Part shown: piece by piece, positions 56,985 to 64,000 of the stretch
How positions within the stretch are numbered: position 1 is the stretch's first letter
How the letters are laid out: each line of letters opens with the position of its first letter
Assembly: GCF_001512295.1 (NCBI RefSeq)
Contig: NZ_LNUP01000013.1
Span: forward strand, 2,735-66,734
DNA length: 64,000 nucleotides
Direction of reading: 5' to 3'
Source: Pseudomonas sp. EpS/L25
GTDB taxonomy: Bacteria; Pseudomonadota; Gammaproteobacteria; Pseudomonadales; Pseudomonadaceae
Notes under the pieces: model-generated
Seen by the model: the letters and a program-made list of their open reading frames with translations, nothing else
What the model was told of the DNA's origin: nothing
Database searches by the model: none
Program-made: the position numbers and the translations under genes

Positions 56985-58313
56985 ATGACGGAACTGCTCG
57001 CCGGCCTGACCCAGTGGATCAACCAGCATCATCAATGGTTGGGCACGGCCATCTTCATCATCTCCTTTCTCGAATGCCTGGCCCTGGCCGGCCTGGTGGT
57101 GCCCGGCACGGTGGTGCTCTTCGCCGTGGCCATCGCCGCCGGTAACGGTGCGCTGGGGCTGTTCGACACCCTGCTGCTGGGCTTTCTCGGCGGTATCCTC
57201 GGCGATGCGGTGTCCTATTTCATCGGCCGTCGCTTCCACCAGGGCATCCGCGCCCTGCCCGGCCTGCGCACCCATCCGGAGTGGATCGGCTCGGCCGAAG
57301 GCTTCATCCACAGGTACGGCGTGGCCAGCCTGCTGGTCGGCCGCTTCATCGGGCCGCTGCGCCCGCTGCTGCCCCTGATCGCCGGCATGCTCGACATGCC
57401 GCTGGTGAAGTTCGTCAGCGTCAGCCTGGTGGCCGCTGCCGGCTGGTCCATCGCCTACCTCGGCCCGGGCTGGGTGACCGGCGCCGCCTTCCGCCTGCCC
57501 CTGCCGGAAGGCTTCTGGCAGCAGGCCGGCGTCATCCTCGGCGGCGTCGCGGTACTGGTGGCGGTCATCGCCCATGGCGCCTGGCGCGAGCGCGCCGGCA
57601 CCACCCTGCTCAGCGGCGCCCTCTGCCTGGCCGGCCTGTTGGCGCTGCTGTTCGGCTGGCACCAGTTGCGCGCCTTCGACGAAGGCCTGATGGCGCTGGT
57701 CCAGGAGCACCGCGAGAGCTGGCTCAACGGGGTCGCCGTGGTCATCACCCGGCTGGGCGACTTCCGTACCCAGCTGATCGCCGCCGCACTGCTGATCCTG
57801 GTGCTCGCCGCCTTCCGCCAGTGGCGCCCGCTGCTGTTCGCCCTGGGCACCACCCTGGGCACCGCGCTGGCCAACGGTCAGTTGAAGAACCTGCTGGCGC
57901 GCGCCCGACCGGACGTGCTCGCCGAGCCCCTGACCACCTACAGCCTGCCCAGCGGCCACAGCTCGGCTTCCTTCGCCTTCTTCCTCACCCTGGGCATCCT
58001 CGTCGGCCGTCGCTACGGACCGCGCGGGCGCCTGGCCTGGCTGGTGATCGCCGCCCTGCCGGCGGTGCTCATCGCCCTGAGCCGCGTCTACCTGGGCGTG
58101 CACTGGCCCACCGACATCCTCGCCGGCGCCCTGCTCGCCGGTGGTTTCTGCGGCCTGAGCCTGGCATTGCTGCAGAAGACCGGCGGCAATCGCCTGGAGC
58201 CCGTGCCCACCCGTTTCTGGCTGGTGCTGCTGCCGCTGGTCCTGCTGCTCTTCGTGTTCGCTGCCGGCTGGGCGCTGCCGGACGCCATCGAGCGCTACGC
58301 TCCGAGAGCCTGA
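56985..58313 (+). CDS. DedA-family domain fused to a PAP2 phosphatase
   Basis: A 442-residue membrane protein. The first half (about 1-200) is a DedA/SNARE-associated domain (FLECLALAGLVVPGTVVLF, GRFIGPLRPLLPLIAGM with the FxGR-x-xRP-like motif), a family with lipid-flipping members. The second half (about 225-400) is a PAP2 phosphatase with KNLLARARP, SGHS in SLPSGHSSASFAFF and SRVYLGVHWPTD for catalysis. Such fusions probably recycle polyprenyl- or phosphatidyl phosphates across the inner membrane. The ATG lies just after the pseudogene. A similar DedA-PAP2 fusion is known in Pseudomonas. Confidence 0.88.
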   Translation: MTELLAGLTQWINQHHQWLGTAIFIISFLECLALAGLVVPGTVVLFAVAIAAGNGALGLFDTLLLGFLGGILGDAVSYFIGRRFHQGIRALPGLRTHPEWIGSAEGFIHRYGVASLLVGRFIGPLRPLLPLIAGMLDMPLVKFVSVSLVAAAGWSIAYLGPGWVTGAAFRLPLPEGFWQQAGVILGGVAVLVAVIAHGAWRERAGTTLLSGALCLAGLLALLFGWHQLRAFDEGLMALVQEHRESWLNGVAVVITRLGDFRTQLIAAALLILVLAAFRQWRPLLFALGTTLGTALANGQLKNLLARARPDVLAEPLTTYSLPSGHSSASFAFFLTLGILVGRRYGPRGRLAWLVIAALPAVLIALSRVYLGVHWPTDILAGALLAGGFCGLSLALLQKTGGNRLEPVPTRFWLVLLPLVLLLFVFAAGWALPDAIERYAPRA

Positions 58314-58414
58314 ACACGCCCGGGCCGCTAAAAAAATGCGGACCGCTGCTGCAGTTGCGCTGCGCCCGTGGTCAGAACGCCAGGAACGAGGGCCGTATCA
58401 GGGGAGTGGGAGAG

Positions 58415-60973
58415 ATGGCAACGCAGCTTGCCGACTGGAACGAGGTGGACTTTCTCGCCGGAGGCGGCGAGATGGGCGCACGACTGCGCACCTACGACTG
58501 GTCCGAATCGCCCCTGGGACCGCCGTCCCTGTGGCCGCAATCCCTCAGGTCCGCGCTGAGCATCTGCCTCAACTCGAGCTTTCCCACGGCCATCTACTGG
58601 GGCCCCGACCTCCTGCTGCTGTACAACGATGCCTGGGCGCCCGTCCCCGCCGAGCGCCACCCCTGGGCGCTCGGTCGTCCGGCGCGAGAGGTCTGGCAGG
58701 ATATCTGGCCAGTGGTCGGGCCGCAGTTCGCCCAGGTGATGACCACAGGCCAAGGCTTTTCCGTCTTCGACCAGATGTTGCCGATGGCGCGCCAAGGTGT
58801 GGTCAGCGAGACCTACTGGAACTATAGCTTCACCGCGATCCGTGGCGAAGGGGGCGAGATCGCCGGCATCTTCAACCAGGGTCACGAGACCACCCAACGA
58901 ATCCTCGAAGAGCGTCGCCGTGCCGCCGATGCCGCCCGCCAGCGCCGCATGTTCGAGCAGGCACCCGGCTTCGTCGCCATCGTCCGCGGTCCGGAACATG
59001 TCTTCGACTTCGTCAACGTCGCCTATCGCCGGCTGTTCGGCGAACGTACCTTCGAAGGGCATGCGGTCCGCCAGGTCTTTCCCGAACTGCAGGACCAGGG
59101 TTACTTCGAGTGGCTCGATCAGGTCTACCGTAGCGGTCGACGCTTCGTCGCCGAGCGCACCCCGCTGCGGCTGGAGCGCGCAGGCGAACCGGCGCGGACC
59201 CTCTACCTGGATTTCATCTACGAGCCCCTGACCGACGAGGCCGGCCAGGTGATCGGTATCTTCTGCCAGGGGCAGGACGTCACCGAGGCCCACCTGGCCA
59301 AGGCCGCGCTGGAGGCCAGCGAGCGGCGGTTCCGCACCGCCCTGGAGATCGAGACGGTGGGCGCCCTCTGCTTCGATCCCGCCGGCCGCCTGATCGATGC
59401 CAACGACGCCTTCCTGCGCATGAGCGGTCACGACCACGATGACCTTCACGCCGGCCGCATCGCCTGGCCGCCCCCCTACCTGCGCCGCGATGGTGACCAG
59501 CTGCCACCCGCGGAGCGTAGTTACCAGCGACGCGACGGCACCACCGGCTGGGCGCTGGTCGCGGCCAAGCGCCTGCCCGATGGCAGTGCTTTCGAATTCA
59601 TCGTCGACATCAGTGATCGCAAGCACGCCGAGGCGGAACTGCGCGAAGAGACCCGCACCCTGGAAGCGCTCAAGCGCATCGATACGGAACTGGCCGCGCA
59701 ACTCGATCTCGCCCACCTGGTGCAGACGGTGACCGACGCGGGCGTCGAACTCACCGGGGCGGGTGTCGGCGCCTATTTCAACCACCAGGCCGATGAGAAC
59801 AACAGCGGCCTGCAACGTCTCACCCTGTCGGGTGCCGGACGCGCGTCTTTCGAACGTCTCGATCAGTCCCATGCCAGGGCACTGTTCGCACCTACGGTGC
59901 GTGACGAGGGCGTGGTGCGCTGCGACGACCTCGCCAGCGACTCCTACCGTGCAGCATCGGCACCCCCGCCCGGCTTGCCGCCCGTGCGCAGCTACCTCGC
60001 GGTCGCCGTGGTGGCACGCAACGGCAACGTGCTCGGCGGACTGTTCTTCGGCCATCCCGAACCGGCGTGCTTCACGCCGCGCCATGAACGCCTGATGGCG
60101 GCGCTCGCCGCCCGCGCGGCCATCGCCATCGAGCAGGCGCAACTGTTCCAGGCGGTGCGCACCGCCAACGAGACCCTCGAACAGCGGGTCGCCGAGCGCA
60201 CCGCCGAGTTGACCCAGGCGCAGCAGGCATTGCATCAGGCGCAGAAGATGGAGGCCATCGGCCAACTGACCGGCGGCATCGCCCATGACTTCAACAACCT
60301 GCTGGCGGGCATCATCGGCAGCCTGGAGTTGATCGAACGCCGCCTGCAGCAGCAGCAGCGCACCGACCAGCTCGACCGCCTGCTCGGCGGAGCCCAGGCC
60401 TATGCCGAGCGCGCCGCCTCCCTGACCCAGCGGCTGCTGGCATTCTCCCGGCGGCAGACCCTGGAAGCCAAGTCCACCGACGTCAACGAGCTGGTGCTGG
60501 CCATGGAGGAGCTGATCCGCCGTAGCGTCGGCCCGGCCATCGACGTCCAGGCCCGTCTGGCGCCCGAGTTGTGGCCGTCGGTGATCGATGCGGTGCAGTT
60601 GGAAAGCGCCCTGCTCAACCTGGCGATCAACTCCCGCGATGCCATGCCCCAGGGCGGCCAACTGCTGCTGTCCACGGCCAATCTCCCGCAGACCGCTCCG
60701 GACCGTCCGGAGCGCCTGCCCATAGGCGACTATGTGCGGGTACAGGTGAGCGACACCGGCACAGGCATTGCGCCGGATATCCGCGAGCGGATCTTCGATC
60801 CCTTCTTCACCACCAAGCCGCCAGGGCAAGGGACGGGGCTGGGGTTGTCGATGGTGCATGGCTTCGTGCACCAATCCGGTGGCCAGATCCAGGTCGACAC
60901 CACACCCGGCGTCGGCACCTCCATCTCGCTCTATCTGCCGCGGGCGCCGGACGACGACGCCCGCGACGCCTGA
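58415..60973 (+). CDS. PAS/GAF sensor histidine kinase, HWE-free HisKA type, orphan
   Basis: An 852-residue soluble sensor kinase with no signal peptide or membrane helix. Order: a PAS-like domain at about 15-160 (SPLGPPSLWPQSLRSAL, FPTAIYWGPDLLLLYND), a PAS at 165-290, a PAS at 300-405, a GAF domain at 425-590, a coiled coil, HisKA with the phospho-acceptor His624 in GGIAHDFNNLL, and an ATPase with NSRDAM, GTGIAPDI and GTGLGLSMV. It ends without a receiver domain, and no response regulator gene is in reach, so its partner is unknown. The ATG at 58415 follows GGGAGTGGGAG. It does not look co-transcribed with the DedA-PAP2 gene (101 bp gap). Confidence 0.87.
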   Translation: MATQLADWNEVDFLAGGGEMGARLRTYDWSESPLGPPSLWPQSLRSALSICLNSSFPTAIYWGPDLLLLYNDAWAPVPAERHPWALGRPAREVWQDIWPVVGPQFAQVMTTGQGFSVFDQMLPMARQGVVSETYWNYSFTAIRGEGGEIAGIFNQGHETTQRILEERRRAADAARQRRMFEQAPGFVAIVRGPEHVFDFVNVAYRRLFGERTFEGHAVRQVFPELQDQGYFEWLDQVYRSGRRFVAERTPLRLERAGEPARTLYLDFIYEPLTDEAGQVIGIFCQGQDVTEAHLAKAALEASERRFRTALEIETVGALCFDPAGRLIDANDAFLRMSGHDHDDLHAGRIAWPPPYLRRDGDQLPPAERSYQRRDGTTGWALVAAKRLPDGSAFEFIVDISDRKHAEAELREETRTLEALKRIDTELAAQLDLAHLVQTVTDAGVELTGAGVGAYFNHQADENNSGLQRLTLSGAGRASFERLDQSHARALFAPTVRDEGVVRCDDLASDSYRAASAPPPGLPPVRSYLAVAVVARNGNVLGGLFFGHPEPACFTPRHERLMAALAARAAIAIEQAQLFQAVRTANETLEQRVAERTAELTQAQQALHQAQKMEAIGQLTGGIAHDFNNLLAGIIGSLELIERRLQQQQRTDQLDRLLGGAQAYAERAASLTQRLLAFSRRQTLEAKSTDVNELVLAMEELIRRSVGPAIDVQARLAPELWPSVIDAVQLESALLNLAINSRDAMPQGGQLLLSTANLPQTAPDRPERLPIGDYVRVQVSDTGTGIAPDIRERIFDPFFTTKPPGQGTGLGLSMVHGFVHQSGGQIQVDTTPGVGTSISLYLPRAPDDDARDA

Positions 60974-61003
60974 GCGGCGCCTGCCGGCGCCGCTGGATGG
61001 TCG

Positions 61004-61501
61004 CTACAGGCCGGTGCCGTGGGGCGTGGAGCCGCCCTTCATCTGCGACTGCAGGTAGTTCTGCAGACCGATCTTGTCGATCAGGCCGAGTTGCTGTTCC
61101 AGCCAGTAGGCGTGGTCTTCCTCGGTGTCTTCCAGCTGGACGACCAGGATCTCGCGGGTCACGAAGTCCTTGTGCTGATTGCACAGCGCCACGCCCTGGG
61201 CCAGGGCCTCGCGCACCTCGTACTCCAGGGCCAGGTCCGCGCGCAGCATGTCGGGCACGGTCTGGCCGACGGTGATGGCGTTGGGCCGCATGTCCGGGGT
61301 GCCCTCGAGGAAGAGGATACGGCGCAGCAGGGCATCGGCGTGCTGCGTTTCCTCCTCCATCTCGTGGCCGATCCGTTCGTACAGCCGCATCAGGCCCCAG
61401 TCCTCGTACATCCGCGAGTGGATGAAGTACTGGTCACGCGCTGCCAGCTCGCCGCGCAGCAGCTGGTTGAGGTAGTTGATGACGTCCGGATGGCCTTGCA
61501 T
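61004..61501 (-). CDS. ftnA: bacterial ferritin (FtnA/BfrA type) lacking the haem methionine
   Basis: A 165-residue four-helix iron-storage protein. Ferroxidase ligands Glu18, Glu51 and His54 are present ([22 protein letters not shown]), as is a later E-x-x-x-x-H pair. In bacterioferritins residue 52 is the haem-ligand Met; here it is Thr, as in P. aeruginosa FtnA, once called BfrA. The protein should therefore store iron without haem at that site. The ATG at 61501 starts [14 protein letters not shown]-terminal Gly/Ser/Pro tail exceeds the usual length by about 10 residues. Confidence 0.9.
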   Translation of the reverse strand: MQGHPDVINYLNQLLRGELAARDQYFIHSRMYEDWGLMRLYERIGHEMEEETQHADALLRRILFLEGTPDMRPNAITVGQTVPDMLRADLALEYEVREALAQGVALCNQHKDFVTREILVVQLEDTEEDHAYWLEQQLGLIDKIGLQNYLQSQMKGGSTPHGTGL

Positions 61502-61621
61502 GAAAAGAGTCCTGTGCTGTTCAGTCGCCAGTTTAGCGCGCCAGTCCCACACAGGCGCCGTTCATCGCCCGACCACTGGGGCCGTTCGTCTCATCGCAGC
61601 GCTAATCGTTCTGCTTAACGC

Positions 61622-62512
61622 TCAGCTTAACCAAGGTGGTGGCGGCTCCTCGCGCCCGCTCGGTTCGTCCTGCTCGCGGCGCGCAGCCTGACGGCGTTCC
61701 TCGTCACGCCGGGCGGCCTCGATCTCGCGCATCACCGCGCGGACGTCGGCCTGGCCTTCGCGCTCGGCGAATTCACCGGTCAGCTGCGAATGAACGAACA
61801 ACTCGCCCTTCTCGTAGAGCGCCCACATCTCCGGCGCATAACGGGTCTGGCGCAACTCCGGGGCGAAGCGGCCGAAGTACTGCGCCATGTTCTCCACGTC
61901 CCGGGCCAGCAGGCGAAAGGCGTGGTTGTTGCCGGCCGCATCCACCGCCTGGGGCAGGTCGATGATCACCGGACCGTCCTCGGCCAGCAGCACGTTGAAT
62001 TCGGAAAGGTCGCCGTGGACCAGGCCGGCGCAGAGCATACGCACGATCTGGCCGATCATGAGGTCATGGTAGCGACGGGCCTCCTCGGCGCTCAGGGTCA
62101 CGTCGTTGAGCCGCGGCGCGGCTTCGCCATTGCCGTCGGTGACCAGGTCCATCAGCAGCACGCCGTCGAGGAAATCGTGGGGCTTGGGCACCCGGACCCC
62201 GGCATCGGCCAGCCGATAGAGCGCCGTCACCTCGGCGTTCTGCCAATTGTCCTCGCGCTCGCGGCGACCGAACTTGGTGCCCTTGGCCATGGCGCGGTTT
62301 TCCCGACTGCCACGGACCTTGCGTCCCTCCTGGTATTGCGCGGCCTGGCGGAAGCTGCGCTTGTCGGCTTCCTTGTAGACCTTGGCACACCGTACCTGAC
62401 TACCGCAGCGCACCACGTAGACCGCTGCCTCCTTGCCACTCATCAGGGGCCGTACCACCTCGTCGACCAAGCCGTCCTCGATCAGCGGCTCGATGCGTTT
62501 GGGAGTTTTCAT
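61622..62512 (-). CDS. RIO1-type serine protein kinase
   Basis: A 296-residue atypical kinase of the bacterial RIO family. The start MKTPKRIEPLIEDGLVDEV, the nucleotide-binding MSGKEAAVYVV, the catalytic HGDLSEFNVLL and the metal site VIIDLPQAVD are as in the family. The C-terminal 40 residues are Glu/Arg-rich and end in a proline run. The ATG at 62512 was chosen because an AAGGAG lies 12 bases upstream; a GTG start 11 codons earlier has none. Substrates in bacteria are unknown. Confidence 0.83.
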   Translation of the reverse strand: MKTPKRIEPLIEDGLVDEVVRPLMSGKEAAVYVVRCGSQVRCAKVYKEADKRSFRQAAQYQEGRKVRGSRENRAMAKGTKFGRREREDNWQNAEVTALYRLADAGVRVPKPHDFLDGVLLMDLVTDGNGEAAPRLNDVTLSAEEARRYHDLMIGQIVRMLCAGLVHGDLSEFNVLLAEDGPVIIDLPQAVDAAGNNHAFRLLARDVENMAQYFGRFAPELRQTRYAPEMWALYEKGELFVHSQLTGEFAEREGQADVRAVMREIEAARRDEERRQAARREQDEPSGREEPPPPWLS

Positions 62513-62662
62513 CGCCGGTTCCAGCTCCTTCTTGTCGGTCGTCACAACGGGACGGGCGAGGCAAGTTTCAAGCCAGCCGCCGAGAAAGGGAAGTCGGCAT
62601 CGCCTCTGAGCGTGCGACTCATCGAAGCGGACAAGATTCCTCCTGCAAGACCGACTGCGCGT

Positions 62663-63595
62663 TCACCCACCGAAGAAGGCCAGGAAACGACGCCAGTCGG
62701 CCTGGGCCTCGGTCAGCTCCACCGGGGCGAAGCGCACCTCGTGGTGGGCCGGACACTGCGCCAGGCGCCCGAGGTCCAACGGATGGACGAAACCCAGCAA
62801 CGGATAACCGCCCATGGTCTGCCGATCGGCCATGAGCACGATGGGCTGGCCGTCGGGTGGCACCTGGATGGCGCCGGTCACCACTCCCAGTGACCATTGC
62901 CGGCGCGGTGGCACCAGGGGCGTGGCACCGCCCAGGCGGATGCCCATGCGGTCGGATTGTGGGCTGAGCCGCCAGGGTTGTGCGCAGAACGCCTCCTGCT
63001 GCGCCATGCCGAAGGCCTCGGCATCGCCGCCGAAGATCACCCGCAGCGTCGGGCTCTGCCGGTAGTCCGGCACGAAGCGCCAGGCCGGCCCGCAGCGGCG
63101 CTCGTGCAGGCCGCGCACCTTGGCGCACGCCAGAACCTGTCCAGCCACCAAGGGCCCGCCCCGACCATCCGCGCCGCCCAGACCCTCACGCCTGTTGCTC
63201 GCTACGCTGCCCAGGGTCGGTGACGCCTGGAAGCCGCCGCCCGCGGCGGCCAGGTAGGCCCGTTGGCCGGCTTGGGCGAAGCCCAGGCGCAGGCGCGCGC
63301 CAGCGTGGACCGGAAAGCACGACCAGGGCGGCAGGGATTCGCCGTCCAGCCGGGCGTCCAGGGGCGCGCCGGTGAGGGCCAGCCAGGTGTCCGCCTGGAT
63401 CTCGAACTCCGCACCGCCCAGGGCGATCTCCAGCAGCGGCGCGGTGACGGGATTGCCCACCAGCCGGTTGGCCCAGCGCGCGGCCTGGCCGTCCATGGGC
63501 CCCGCGGGTGACACGCCCAGGTGCTGCCAGCCCTGGCGCCCCAGGTCCTGCAGCAGGGTCAGGGGACCGGGCTTGATGACCTGCATGCCGCTCAT
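62663..63595 (-). CDS. pxpC: 5-oxoprolinase subunit C (biotin-dependent carboxyltransferase-like, KipA/PxpC)
   Basis: A 310-residue protein of the PxpC family, which with PxpA and PxpB opens 5-oxoproline to glutamate using ATP. Family marks are GPLTLLQDLGRQGWQHLGVSPAGPMD at the start, GGRGGPLV-type segment, SDRMGIRL and VLMADRQTMGGYP. It overlaps pxpB by ATGA. pxpA is not within the window and may lie beyond the right edge. Confidence 0.9.
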   Translation of the reverse strand: MSGMQVIKPGPLTLLQDLGRQGWQHLGVSPAGPMDGQAARWANRLVGNPVTAPLLEIALGGAEFEIQADTWLALTGAPLDARLDGESLPPWSCFPVHAGARLRLGFAQAGQRAYLAAAGGGFQASPTLGSVASNRREGLGGADGRGGPLVAGQVLACAKVRGLHERRCGPAWRFVPDYRQSPTLRVIFGGDAEAFGMAQQEAFCAQPWRLSPQSDRMGIRLGGATPLVPPRRQWSLGVVTGAIQVPPDGQPIVLMADRQTMGGYPLLGFVHPLDLGRLAQCPAHHEVRFAPVELTEAQADWRRFLAFFGG

Positions 63596-64000
63596 GGACG
63601 GCCTCCCTGGGCACGAAAGGTCGCTTCATCGACCGGCACGAAACGCACCCGGTCACCGGGAGCCAGCAGACAGGGCGGCTCGGCCTGGGCATCGAAGACG
63701 GTCCACAGGCAGCGGCCGATGAGATTCCAGCCGCCCGGCGAGGCCTGGGGATAGACGGCGGTCTGGCGCTCGGCGATGGCCAGACTGCCGGCGGGCACGG
63801 CGGTACGCGGCGTGCTCCGCCGGGGCAGCGCCAGGCGTTCATCCAGCTCCCCGAGAAAGGCGAAGCCCGGCATGAAGCCGATAGCACCCACCTGATAATC
63901 ACGACCACAGTGCAGGGCGATGACCTCGGCCTGGCTCAGGCCACAGCGCTCGGCCACCTCGGCCAGATCGGGCCCGGCATAGAGCGTAGGCACCTGGTGC
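63592..64000 (-). CDS. pxpB: 5-oxoprolinase subunit B (KipI/PxpB), 5' end outside window
   Basis: The C-terminal 136 codons of a KipI-like protein. GRDYQVGAIGFMPGFAFLGELDERLALPRR is the conserved core and ASPGGWNLIGRC is the C-terminal motif. The frame stays open to the window edge, so the gene starts beyond 64000; a GTG at 63993 is internal. It is coupled to pxpC by four overlapping bases. Confidence 0.88.
   Translation of the reverse strand, partial: HQVPTLYAGPDLAEVAERCGLSQAEVIALHCGRDYQVGAIGFMPGFAFLGELDERLALPRRSTPRTAVPAGSLAIAERQTAVYPQASPGGWNLIGRCLWTVFDAQAEPPCLLAPGDRVRFVPVDEATFRAQGGRP

Noticed and set aside
56255-57022. Minus-strand frame across the AlgX/AlgJ-like pseudogene
   Set aside because: The plus-strand segments carry DTHW and GTS motifs in the right order; the minus frame is Arg/Ala/Gly-rich without motifs.

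Overview
The window is a high-GC chromosomal segment from a fluorescent-type Pseudomonas. This is inferred from protein sequences and gene order; the GC richness and missing tRNA/rRNA genes do not narrow it further, but a P. oryzihabitans/P. psychrotolerans-like species would fit. Most of it is core chromosome. Several blocks keep the order I recall from P. aeruginosa PAO1: piuB-piuC-piuA-speC, and thiD-thiE-hemL-(Sel1)-(DUF1820)-miaB-phoH-ybeY-corC-lnt-(DUF218)-(zinc ribbon)-leuS-lptE-holA-arfA-lytic transglycosylase, followed after a variable slot by lipA-lipB-ybeD-dacC-rlpA-mltB-rodA-mrdA-rlmH-rsfS-nadD-proA.

Layout. 1-7.3 kb: an aminotransferase, the AFG1/ZapE ATPase, a GtrA/GtrB-like glycolipid pair, a persulfide-dioxygenase-like metallo-hydrolase, two tandem KGG-repeat stress proteins, and small membrane proteins. 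7.3-12.8 kb: an iron-uptake cluster (TonB receptor PiuA, PKHD hydroxylase PiuC, a PepSY/flavodoxin-reductase fusion) behind a Fur-box-like site. 12.9-20 kb: ornithine decarboxylase with a terminator in its leader, an intergenic cluster of palindromic repeats, AMP nucleosidase and a heterodimeric MdlAB-type ABC exporter. 20-31.5 kb: thiamine, haem, tRNA-modification, ribosome-maturation and lipoprotein-maturation genes, interrupted by two copies of a short inverted-repeat element and two copies of a longer 3'-flank repeat. 31.7-37.7 kb: leuS-lptE-holA-arfA and a murein transglycosylase. 37.7-41.7 kb: a variable slot holding a LysR regulator, a TSUP permease, phosphoglucomutase and a MITE-like repeat pair. 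41.8-52.9 kb: the lipoate, cell-elongation and ribosome-silencing cluster, all on the minus strand with overlapping or near-touching genes. 53-61 kb: a BcsC-like cellulose-export porin without the rest of a bcs operon, a broken AlgX/AlgJ-like O-acetylation gene, a DedA-PAP2 fusion and an orphan PAS/GAF histidine kinase. 61-64 kb: a haem-ligand-less ferritin, a RIO kinase and the 5-oxoprolinase pair pxpC-pxpB, cut by the window edge.

How the genes work together. RodA, PBP2, MltB, RlpA, DacC and the second transglycosylase build and trim the lateral wall. RsfS, RlmH, YbeY, ArfA and LeuRS serve translation. LipA/LipB make lipoyl groups, Lnt/CorC and LptE serve the outer envelope, and PiuABC with the ferritin handles iron. 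I found no CRISPR array, prophage, intact insertion sequence or defence island. The most interesting signals lie between genes: the speC leader terminator with a 34-codon ORF, the paired inverted-repeat elements, the repeat that begins three bases after two stop codons, the hairpin inside arfA, and the cellulose-export/acetylation remnant.
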